From contig NZ_BMDV01000003.1 in NCBI RefSeq assembly GCF_014636095.1, positions 1-64,000 of the forward strand: a DNA stretch of 64,000 nt. The letters run 5' to 3'. The notes beneath the pieces were generated by a model, which had not been told where the DNA came from, did not search any database, and saw only the letters and a program-made list of their open reading frames with translations. Below, in pieces: positions 58,336-64,000 of the stretch; position 1 is the stretch's first letter, and every line of letters starts with the position of its first letter. The DNA comes from Acinetobacter modestus (lineage in GTDB: Bacteria > Pseudomonadota > Gammaproteobacteria > Pseudomonadales > Moraxellaceae). The position numbers were made by a program, and so were the translations under genes.

Positions 58336-59208
58336 ATGCGGATAGAAAATAGCATAAAAATGACTGATGTAGATTTTAAACTGGGTTTACTGATTGAGCC
58401 TGAAGAACTTGTACCTTATTTAGGACATGAGCTGATTCGTGTCGTTGATTTAAGCCGAGCATCGGTTTATGAACAATTGCATATTCCTCATGCCATTCAT
58501 TTACAGCCTAAATTCTTGGTTGCACAGCATGAACAGGCGAATGGGGTATTACCTGATTTAGCAGGTTTACAAGCTCTCGTCGAAAAATTAAATATTTCAT
58601 CTCAACATCATATTGTCGTTTATGACGATGAAGGTGGTGCGTGGGCAGGGCGTTTAATCTGGAATTTACATTGTCTTGGTTTTAACCGCACCAGTTTGAT
58701 TAATGGAGGGATTCATGCTTGGTTGGGGGCAGGCTTACCAACCACAGCCGATATAGATAAAGTCACCCCTGTGAATGAGCTTGTGCAAGTTAATTTGAAT
58801 AGCGTGCAACAGTATAGAGTTGAATACAATGAATTACTTCAGCAGGTTCAAGAACAAAATATTCAGCTCTGGGATTGTCGCACTCATGAAGAATATACTG
58901 GACTACGTTTAGCTGCGCGACGCGGTGGTCACATCCCAAATGCATTGCATTTTGAATGGAGTACTGCCCTAAACCGTGAAAATCATCTAAAATTACACCC
59001 GCTTGAACGCACTCAACAACGTTTAGAACAATTAGGCTTTAATTTACAACAACCTGTGGTGGTGTATTGTCAGTCACATCATCGTTCGGGTTTGGCGTAT
59101 ATATTGGCAAGATTGCTCAATTGGCAAGTCAGAGCCTACGATGGTGCGTGGAGTGAATGGGGCAATCGCCTCGATAGTCCTATTATTTCAGGGGAGTCAC
59201 CGTCTTGA
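58336..59208 (+). CDS. Rhodanese-type sulfurtransferase
   Basis: A 290-residue two-domain sulfurtransferase. The N-terminal inactive rhodanese domain (about 15-135) has [19 protein letters not shown]. The C-terminal domain (150-285) has [12 protein letters not shown] and the catalytic Cys245 in [10 protein letters not shown]. The six-residue loop suits thiosulfate:cyanide sulfur transfer, and Pseudomonas rhdA is likewise next to psd. ATG 58360 is an alternative start. It ends TTGA, overlapping the start of psd. Confidence 0.93.
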   Translation: MRIENSIKMTDVDFKLGLLIEPEELVPYLGHELIRVVDLSRASVYEQLHIPHAIHLQPKFLVAQHEQANGVLPDLAGLQALVEKLNISSQHHIVVYDDEGGAWAGRLIWNLHCLGFNRTSLINGGIHAWLGAGLPTTADIDKVTPVNELVQVNLNSVQQYRVEYNELLQQVQEQNIQLWDCRTHEEYTGLRLAARRGGHIPNALHFEWSTALNRENHLKLHPLERTQQRLEQLGFNLQQPVVVYCQSHHRSGLAYILARLLNWQVRAYDGAWSEWGNRLDSPIISGESPS

Positions 59209-60056
59209 GTTTTTCAGCAGATTTAAAAAAACAACTTTTTATCAAAGCACAAAATTTAGTACCGCAACATCAACTGAGCCGTGTCATTGGTAAAGTTGCC
59301 GCAAGTGAAAATGTTTTGGTGAAAACTGCTGTGATTCAAGCATTCAAAGCAAAATATGGCATTGATATGAGCATTGCCGAACAAACTAATCCGAATCAAT
59401 ATAAATCATTTAATGAATTTTTCACTCGTGCATTAAAACAAGGTGTACGTGGTGTAGATGAACAAGCGGATAGTATTGTTTGCCCTGCGGATGGTGCGAT
59501 TTCACAGTTGGGTAAAATTGAAGCAGGTGATATTTTTCAAGCCAAAGGTCAAAGTTTTTCTGTTGAGAAATTAATTGGCGATCCACAACTGGCAAAACCA
59601 TTTATTGATGGTCAGTTTGCAACAGTTTATTTGTCACCGAAAGATTATCATCGTGTACATATGCCATTGGCTGGCACGTTGACCGAAACGTTATATATTC
59701 CAGGTGAGTTGTTCTCAGTCAATCAAACTACAGCTGAAAATGTACCAGGTTTGTTTGCACGTAATGAGCGCATGGTGTGTTTGTTTGATACTGAGCTTGG
59801 TCGTATGGCAGTGGTTTTGGTCGGTGCAATGATTGTGGCGGGTATTGAAACTGTTGCGACAGGTAAAGTAAAACCAACAGGTCGTGTTGAATTACAACAT
59901 CACCAAATGCAGTTAGATAAAGGGGCCGAGTTAGGTCGTTTCTATTTAGGTTCTACTGCTGTGGTCTTATTTGAAAAAGATAAAATGGTGTGGGAAGAGC
60001 AGTTTAAAGCGAACTCGACTGTGGTGATGGGTGAGCGTTTAGGCCATTCGGTTTAA
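59205..60056 (+). CDS. psd: Phosphatidylserine decarboxylase proenzyme
   Basis: A 283-residue inner-membrane enzyme that makes phosphatidylethanolamine. The start is TTG 59205, overlapping the rhodanese stop (TTGA), with GGGGAG eight bases upstream, so translation is coupled. The self-cleavage LGST motif is at 248-251, and Ser250 becomes the pyruvoyl group. Other motifs are [11 protein letters not shown] and the [11 protein letters not shown] block. A non-ATG start in a core lipid gene is worth noting. A terminator follows. Confidence 0.97.
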   Translation: MSFSADLKKQLFIKAQNLVPQHQLSRVIGKVAASENVLVKTAVIQAFKAKYGIDMSIAEQTNPNQYKSFNEFFTRALKQGVRGVDEQADSIVCPADGAISQLGKIEAGDIFQAKGQSFSVEKLIGDPQLAKPFIDGQFATVYLSPKDYHRVHMPLAGTLTETLYIPGELFSVNQTTAENVPGLFARNERMVCLFDTELGRMAVVLVGAMIVAGIETVATGKVKPTGRVELQHHQMQLDKGAELGRFYLGSTAVVLFEKDKMVWEEQFKANSTVVMGERLGHSV

Positions 60057-60069
60057 TTAATAAAATTTT

Positions 60070-60097
60070 AAAAAGCCCCTAGATAGGGGCTTTTTTA
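60070..60097 (+). terminator. Bidirectional terminator between psd and the Sel1 gene
   Basis: AAAAAGCCCCT / AGGGGCTTTTTT with loop AGAT between convergent genes. Confidence 0.92.
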
Positions 60098-60148
60098 CGT
60101 ATTTCGTATAAGGCGTATTCTGTTAATTTTAGATAAAGTTAAAAATTA

Positions 60149-60508
60149 TTACAGTCCTGAAAGCACCAATTTTGCTTGTGAATGCCCATTACTAGCGGCT
60201 TTTCTGTACCACTCAAATGCCTTTTTGTCATCTTTTTCTACACCTTGACCATTCTGATATAGCGATCCAAGATTATACTGTGCTTGAGCATTACCTTGAT
60301 TAGCCGCCTTGCTATACCATTCAAATGCTTTTTCATAATTTTGTATAACATCTTGGCTATTTTGATATACCCAGCCCAAGTTATATTGTGCTAGCACATC
60401 ACCATTTTCAGCTTTTCTTAATAAATCATTTGAAAATTTTGGATTCGCCAAAGTTTCCATAGAGAAGATTAGTCCTAGAACAACAGATACAAATTTGAAA
60501 AATTTCAT
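60149..60508 (-). CDS. Small exported Sel1-repeat protein
   Basis: A 119-residue protein with a signal peptide (about 1-21, ending METLA). Three Sel1-like repeats follow: AENGDVLAQYNLGWVYQNSQDVIQNYEKAFEWYSKAANQ (about 33-71), GNAQAQYNLGSLYQNGQGVEKDDKKAFEWYRKAASN and a partial third GHSQAKLVLSGL. Sel1 repeats form helical solenoids for protein contact. Periplasmic partner unknown. Upstream is the palindrome at 60592. Confidence 0.88.
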   Translation of the reverse strand: MKFFKFVSVVLGLIFSMETLANPKFSNDLLRKAENGDVLAQYNLGWVYQNSQDVIQNYEKAFEWYSKAANQGNAQAQYNLGSLYQNGQGVEKDDKKAFEWYRKAASNGHSQAKLVLSGL

Positions 60509-60747
60509 TTTATGCCTTCAAATCAAAGTTATATTTAATTCGTTATTTTATTAATAATACTTTATTAAGATGAAAAATTAGAGTGATTTAACATAATGGT
60601 CATTATGCGAAACCACATTTAAAAAATATTTAAAATCAAAAAACTTAAATTTTTCTGCACCCTAAAAACACTAAAAAACCGACTTCGACACATATTGGCT
60701 GCTTTTTAAGTAATTCTGATATTTCTTGCCAAGCATAAAACTAACCC
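60509..60747. other. Spacer with a 16-bp palindrome upstream of the Sel1 gene
   Basis: AT-rich gene-free sequence. The only ordered feature is CATAATG-GT-CATTATG at 60592-60607, 84 bases upstream of the Sel1 gene start, a possible operator for that gene. Confidence 0.45.
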
Positions 60748-60765
60748 TGTACGCTTTTTCTTACA
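60748..60765 (+). promoter_or_regulatory. GacA-type upstream activating sequence, copy 1
   Basis: TGTACGCTTTTTCTTACA matches the known GacA box TGTAAG-N6-CTTACA at 11 of 12 fixed positions with the correct N6 spacer. It is identical to the box at 62170. It lies 62 bp (start to start) before a TAATAT -10 candidate, a position typical of GacA-activated rsm RNA promoters. Confidence 0.75.
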
Positions 60766-60821
60766 GCAATTCCAGTCAATGACCCATATTCGTACCGATC
60801 CAAATCACCTAATATCAACTC

Positions 60822-60949
60822 ATCGGGAACAGGAAGTTCCAAAACATAAAACAAGAATGATAAGTTTGAGCATCAGGACGTGAGGTAGGACAGGAGTTAT
60901 ACCTAAAGTGCGAAATACGAAAAAGCCCGACAGGATGTCGGGCTTTTTC
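60822..60949 (+). ncRNA. Rsm-type small RNA, copy 1 (CsrA/RsmA sponge candidate)
   Basis: Predicted transcript of about 128 nt from a start placed 6-7 bases after TAATAT (60810-60815). Five GGA motifs are at 60832, 60876, 60888, 60893 and 60933. The first hairpin is GGAAC-AGGAA-GTTCC (60826-60840). The second is GGTA..AC-AGGA-GT..TACC (about 60884-60903). The terminator stem GCCCGAC / GTCGGGC has loop AGGAT and a T run (60920-60949). GGA in hairpin loops is the CsrA/RsmA recognition mark. A second, near-identical copy lies at 62244. The start site and protein binding are inference. Confidence 0.78.
60920..60949 (+). terminator. Terminator of small RNA copy 1
   Basis: AAAAAGCCCGAC / GTCGGGCTTTTT with AGGAT loop. 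It also faces the 3' end of the minus-strand LysR gene at 60975. Confidence 0.9.
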
Positions 60950-60974
60950 ATTTGATCTGAAACTCAGTAAGTTC

Positions 60975-61883
60975 TTAAAAGTTCATCTGCTTAGCATTGT
61001 AATAAGCATGAATAGCATCTGCGCAACTGTTAATGATTGGGTCTTCATTCTTTTTCCAGATTAATCTAACTTCACTTAATGCATTTTCATCATGAATAGG
61101 AATCAGTCTGACATTATTTGGAAGAATCACTTTAAATTCCTCAGGTACGATACAAATGCCAAAGTCATTGGCGACTAATTCCAGTTGAGACCTTTTTCTC
61201 GAATAGATTCTTGTTCTTTTGGGAGTAAAACCATTAACCAAACATAAATTAGCAGCCAGATAACTTAGCCCACCACGCCCTTTATGAGGCACAGAAACAA
61301 AATTAAGTTGTGCTAACTCACGAATCGTCACACTCTCTTTTTCGTAGAAAAAGGAGTCTGAGCTATGAGTAGCCACATATAGGGGTGCAGTGTATAAACT
61401 GATTGAATTTACATCATTTAGATTGTGATAAATCGGCGGGCGAATAAAGCCCAAATCAATGCTGCCATTTAATAAATATTCGAGCTGTAGTTCAGATGAT
61501 AAAGTATTCATTTCAATATCAATCAAATGTGTATCACACAACTGCTCAAAGATTTCGAGCTTATTTTGATCAAGCACAATACTACTAGAATGTGCGATTT
61601 TAATAATTCTCCCTTCACCGCGACTAATACTTTGAGCACTCACAATCGAGCTTTTTAAATGATCAAGGTTGGTCTTTAAACTTTTATATAGTGCTTCACC
61701 TGCAGGGGTGAGCCTTATTTTTTTCTCTGAGCGATCAAAAATTTCAAAGCCCAGTTCTTCTTCTAAATTTTTAATTTGCCTGCTGAGAGCTGATTGGGCA
61801 ATAAAAAGCTTTTCTGACGCTGCGATAAAGCCACCAGTTTCAACGATCGTGATTAGATAATTGAATTGTTTTAATGTCCACAT
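60975..61883 (-). CDS. LysR-family transcriptional regulator
   Basis: A 302-residue LysR regulator. HTH at residues 1-60 (FNYLITIVETGGFIAASEKLFIAQSALSRQIKNLEEEL). The effector domain has LDLGFIRPPIYHNLNDVNSISLYTAPLYVATHSSD and FGICIVPEEF. It is divergent from a 41-codon ORF at 61980 and is flanked on both sides by the paralogous small-RNA genes. Target unknown; the small ORF or the surrounding region is the natural guess. Confidence 0.93.
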   Translation of the reverse strand: MWTLKQFNYLITIVETGGFIAASEKLFIAQSALSRQIKNLEEELGFEIFDRSEKKIRLTPAGEALYKSLKTNLDHLKSSIVSAQSISRGEGRIIKIAHSSSIVLDQNKLEIFEQLCDTHLIDIEMNTLSSELQLEYLLNGSIDLGFIRPPIYHNLNDVNSISLYTAPLYVATHSSDSFFYEKESVTIRELAQLNFVSVPHKGRGGLSYLAANLCLVNGFTPKRTRIYSRKRSQLELVANDFGICIVPEEFKVILPNNVRLIPIHDENALSEVRLIWKKNEDPIINSCADAIHAYYNAKQMNF

Positions 61884-61979
61884 ATCTCAAAATTAGATCA
61901 TTGCTTGTTTTTTCTATATTAGATTAGATGGTAAAAATCTTATACCTTTTTTATAGATTCTTTATTTGAGTAACTGAAG

Positions 61980-62105
61980 ATGACTATGACAAAGAAAATA
62001 TTAATATTGATCGCTTTTGTTATCATTTGTCTGCTCGCTCAAAGCTATGATGCTTATATGGGAATGACGAATTCAATAGATCATATGAATTTATTGGGTG
62101 ATTGA
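61980..62105 (+). CDS. Possible 41-residue secreted or membrane peptide
   Basis: ATG 61980 opens MTMTKKILILIAFVIICLLA, a Lys-led hydrophobic stretch that could be a signal peptide or single membrane helix, followed by a short polar tail ending LLGD. A weak CTGAAG precedes the start. It lies 96 bases from the divergent LysR start, the usual place for a LysR target. No family is recognised; it may be a real peptide or the stub of a lost gene. Confidence 0.4.
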   Translation: MTMTKKILILIAFVIICLLAQSYDAYMGMTNSIDHMNLLGD

Positions 62106-62169
62106 CAGCATTCATTTAAGTTAAAGCTTAGATTTAATCTATTTGATAAATGGATCTAAGATTTAATCA

Positions 62170-62187
62170 TGTACGCTTTTTCTTACA
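62170..62187 (+). promoter_or_regulatory. GacA-type upstream activating sequence, copy 2
   Basis: Same 18 bases as the box at 60748: TGTACG, six-base spacer CTTTTT, CTTACA. It again lies 62 bp (start to start) before TAATAT (62232-62237), although most of the DNA between them differs from copy 1. Conservation of the box and spacing alone argues for function. Confidence 0.77.
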
Positions 62188-62243
62188 GTGATTAAGGTGA
62201 ATATCCCATTTGCAGCTTTAATTGAATTGTCTAATATGAACAC

Positions 62244-62373
62244 ATGAAGAACAGGAAGTTCTAAAACATAAAACAAGAATGATAAGTTTGTGCATCAGGA
62301 TGTGAGGTATGACAGGAGTTGTACCTAGTGAAAGGAATATGAAAAAAGCTCGACAGGATGTCGGGCTTTTTTA
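62244..62373 (+). ncRNA. Rsm-type small RNA, copy 2 (CsrA/RsmA sponge candidate)
   Basis: Predicted transcript of about 130 nt after TAATAT. It shares a long, nearly identical core with copy 1 (from GAACAGGAAGTTC to TACCTA). GGA motifs are at 62254, 62298, 62315, 62334 and 62356. The first stem reads AGAAC-AGGAA-GTTCT, a compensatory A-T for the G-C of copy 1. The second hairpin GGTA..AC-AGGA-GT..TACC is kept, and the terminator loop is again AGGAT. The T run overlaps the stop codon of the convergent LysR gene. Start site inferred. Confidence 0.78.
62342..62373 (+). terminator. Terminator of small RNA copy 2
   Basis: AAAAAAGCTCGAC / GTCGGGCTTTTTT with AGGAT loop, including one G-T pair. It reaches the last codon of the minus-strand LysR gene and can serve both transcripts. 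Confidence 0.88.
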
Positions 62374-63264
62374 TTCGATTTGAATTTGTTTTGCCCAAAA
62401 CTCAATAAGAAATTGCAGAGATTGGCTGAGCGGTTTGTAGCTTGGCCAAATCGCATGAATCGGCATATCTAACCCATTAGTCGTATCACTAAATGCTAAA
62501 CGAGTTAAACTTTGCTGGTTAAAATGCTCTTTCACAACAGAAAGGGGAAAATTTCCCCAACCTAATCCTTGTTCGACCATCTGAATTGCCATCGACAAAT
62601 TATCAGTCGTCCAATAGGTTTCAGAAACCAGAATGCGTGGATCGGGTAAAGCATAATGTTTACTCGCGACAATAATTTGCCTTAATTCAGACAGCGTAGT
62701 GAGTTCATTGCGCTGTTGTTCTTTCAATTTCTGTGCATTGAGGGGTGAAATGGCTGCTACAAACTTTTCCATCGCTAATAATCGAAAACGTTGGTTGGTA
62801 TCAATACTTGAAGAACTATATGCAACATATAAGTCAATTTCATTTTTTTCTAGGCGCTCTTTTAATTCTTGTTGAGGCGCTGAAACCATTTCAATATTGA
62901 GTAGTGGATAACGTTGAATCAGTTGTTCAATTCCCGCTAATAAAAATTTTTGGTTAACGTCTGCCGCAACCCCAATCGAAATATCAGTTTCGAGTCCCAT
63001 CGAAAGCTCGCTTAAATGCATTTCAAGTTGGCGCATTTTGGTGACAATCAATCGAGCATGCGGTTCAATTGAAAGAGCGACTTCGGTAGGGGCGAGATGA
63101 TTTTTACTGCGCTCAAATAATTTTAAATTCAATTCAGCTTCGAGGTTCGCTATCGCCATGCTGACAGCTGAGGGCACTCGATTCAAGGCACGTGCTGCTG
63201 CGGAAAAATTACCACGATCAATGATTTCAAGAATCAACTCTAACTGATCACTGCTGAGCTTCAT
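62371..63264 (-). CDS. LysR regulator divergent from PACE transporter (AceR-like)
   Basis: A 297-residue LysR protein. HTH at residues 1-60 (LELILEIIDRGNFSAAARALNRVPSAVSMAIANLEAEL), then the effector domain (DISIGVAADVNQKFL, VEQGLGWGNFPLSVV). In A. baumannii the chlorhexidine-responsive AceR is a LysR gene divergent from aceI; the same layout is seen here across about 95 bp. AceR-like function is inferred from layout. The stop codon lies in the T run of the small-RNA terminator. Confidence 0.9.
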   Translation of the reverse strand: MKLSSDQLELILEIIDRGNFSAAARALNRVPSAVSMAIANLEAELNLKLFERSKNHLAPTEVALSIEPHARLIVTKMRQLEMHLSELSMGLETDISIGVAADVNQKFLLAGIEQLIQRYPLLNIEMVSAPQQELKERLEKNEIDLYVAYSSSSIDTNQRFRLLAMEKFVAAISPLNAQKLKEQQRNELTTLSELRQIIVASKHYALPDPRILVSETYWTTDNLSMAIQMVEQGLGWGNFPLSVVKEHFNQQSLTRLAFSDTTNGLDMPIHAIWPSYKPLSQSLQFLIEFWAKQIQIE

Positions 63265-63358
63265 GACAATTTCCTTGTCAGTAAATCTGATGACGATTGA
63301 CTTTTTTTATCAAATTGAAAGCGTAAAATCCACTCATTATTGATTTTAAGGTGTGGTC

Positions 63359-63799
63359 ATGCAAGGAACCAAGAGAAGAGTCACCTACGTATTTTTCTAT
63401 GAAGTTTTTAGCTTTTTCATCTGCGCGATGGTGCTGGCTGTACTTTCGGATACAAGCATAAGTCATACAGGACCTTTGTCGATCTTGATTGCTGTGATCG
63501 CAGTGACGATCAATTACTTTTATAACCATGTATTTGAGATGTGGGAAAAAAAGCAGATCTCCAAAAAACGCACAGTAATGAGACGGGTAGTACATGCCAT
63601 CGGCTTTCAGATTGTTTTAGTGATGATTTTGATTCCACTGATTGCATGGTGGATGCAGATCAGTTTAATAAAAGCATTTTTGTTAGATTTCAGCCTGATG
63701 GTTCTGATACCTTGTTATACCTTTGTTTATAATTATGTTTTCGACCATATTTTTGGTTTACCCAGTCATTTGGTGGAGTCGAAAACTGTATCTGTTTAA
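63359..63799 (+). CDS. PACE-family efflux transporter (AceI-like)
   Basis: A 146-residue inner-membrane protein of the proteobacterial antimicrobial compound efflux family. ATG 63359 has AAGG seven bases upstream. Four hydrophobic helices are arranged as two bacterial transmembrane pair units (about 8-65 and 82-140). The essential Glu15 sits in VFFYEVFSF, as in AceI. Repeated signatures are INYFYNHVFEMWE and the second-half VYNYVFDHIFGL. Known members export chlorhexidine, other biocides and short-chain diamines. It diverges from A. baumannii AceI in wording, so it may be a paralogue. Confidence 0.93.
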   Translation: MQGTKRRVTYVFFYEVFSFFICAMVLAVLSDTSISHTGPLSILIAVIAVTINYFYNHVFEMWEKKQISKKRTVMRRVVHAIGFQIVLVMILIPLIAWWMQISLIKAFLLDFSLMVLIPCYTFVYNYVFDHIFGLPSHLVESKTVSV

Positions 63800-63868
63800 G
63801 TCATTCCTTCATTTGAAATGTATTTTTATCTATGTGTTATTTATCTCAAAATCACAGAATTATTTGAG

Positions 63869-63897
63869 AAAAGAGCGTATTTATATACGCTCTTTTT
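63869..63897 (+). terminator. Terminator between PACE gene and next gene
   Basis: AAAAGAGCGTAT / ATACGCTCTTTTT stem with a TTAT loop, usable in both directions. Confidence 0.85.
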
Positions 63898-63937
63898 GAT
63901 GGATTTTTAATCTAATTTTGAAAGGGAGATTTCTAAT

Positions 63938-64000
63938 TTAGAGACGAATCCACGTCATATTTCTAAACGTATTATTATTCGGGTTTTTAGCATTTATCGT
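63938..64000 (-). CDS. 3' end of a minus-strand gene (partial)
   Basis: The last 63 bases stay open on the minus strand and end in TAA at 63938. The 20 residues end NNNTFRNMTWIRL. Alternating polar and aromatic residues would fit the final strand of an outer-membrane barrel, but the piece is too short to name. Its position behind the shared terminator supports a real gene end. Confidence 0.35.
   Translation of the reverse strand, partial: TINAKNPNNNTFRNMTWIRL

Noticed and set aside
60592..60607. Palindrome CATAATG-GT-CATTATG as part of the small-RNA promoter
   Set aside because: It is absent from copy 2 and lies upstream of the GacA-like box, so it more likely serves the minus-strand Sel1 gene.

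Overview
The window is a piece of a low-GC gammaproteobacterial chromosome, almost certainly Acinetobacter. The evidence is a class C beta-lactamase with ADC-type motifs, a PACE (AceI-type) transporter, the E. coli-like dapA-bamC-purC cluster, ytjB/serB divergence, and a ribB-ribH-nusB-thiL-pgpA-glmU-glmS run. The species cannot be fixed from sequence reading alone. Almost every gene is ordinary core metabolism. The accessory parts are bases 156-1183, a recombined islet at about 26.6-27.95 kb, and the last 4 kb.

Layout. 1-57 is the 3' end of a 5S rRNA, so an rRNA operon lies just upstream. 0.15-5.8 kb: an orphan AT-rich gene, an ankyrin protein, an outer-membrane barrel, an aldehyde dehydrogenase and an NSS amino-acid importer with its 47-residue MetS-like subunit. 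5.8-8.1 kb: rsmB-fmt. 8.7-18 kb: ilvD, an odd duplicated DsbA-fold protein, a TSUP permease, LysR, a uracil/xanthine permease and ppc. 18.1-23.1 kb: a TetR regulator divergent from an RND efflux pair, with a 48-bp near-perfect palindrome between them. 23.3-26.6 kb: a membrane protein, dnaJ, dapB and a START-domain protein. 26.6-28.3 kb: a LysR islet that has replaced the 5' part of a MocR-type gene. 28.3-33.1 kb (minus strand): alcohol dehydrogenase, tag, an 81-residue protein, an M23 peptidase, mutY, a dienelactone hydrolase and a DUF1328 protein. 33.2-40.5 kb: YcgN, blaADC, rarA, yddG, an acyltransferase and a YtcJ-like amidohydrolase. 40.6-42.9 kb: purC-bamC-dapA. 43.1-45.2 kb: pncA, Lrp/AsnC and YitT. 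45.2-53.5 kb: glmS-glmU-pgpA-thiL-nusB-ribH-ribB and a YtjB-like membrane protein. 53.5-60.1 kb: serB, small proteins, dtd, pncB, a rhodanese and psd. 60.1-64 kb: a Sel1 protein, two LysR regulators, a PACE transporter and two paralogous small-RNA genes.

Most notable finding. At 60.75-60.95 kb and 62.17-62.37 kb there are two copies of a short intergenic transcription unit. Each has an 18-bp box (TGTACG-N6-CTTACA) that differs by one base from the GacA upstream activating sequence known from Pseudomonas. Exactly 62 bp further on, start to start, is an identical TAATAT -10 candidate. A predicted RNA of about 130 nt follows, with five GGA motifs, three of them in hairpin loops of the form AC-AGGA(n)-GT, and the terminator loop itself carries one. 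One stem shows a compensatory G-C to A-T change between the copies. This is the architecture of RsmX/Y/Z-type sponges of CsrA/RsmA. It suggests a Gac-Rsm RNA circuit here, with the two copies bracketing a LysR gene and the second ending in the 3' end of the LysR partner of the PACE transporter. All comparisons with known families are from memory and by eye; no database search was run.
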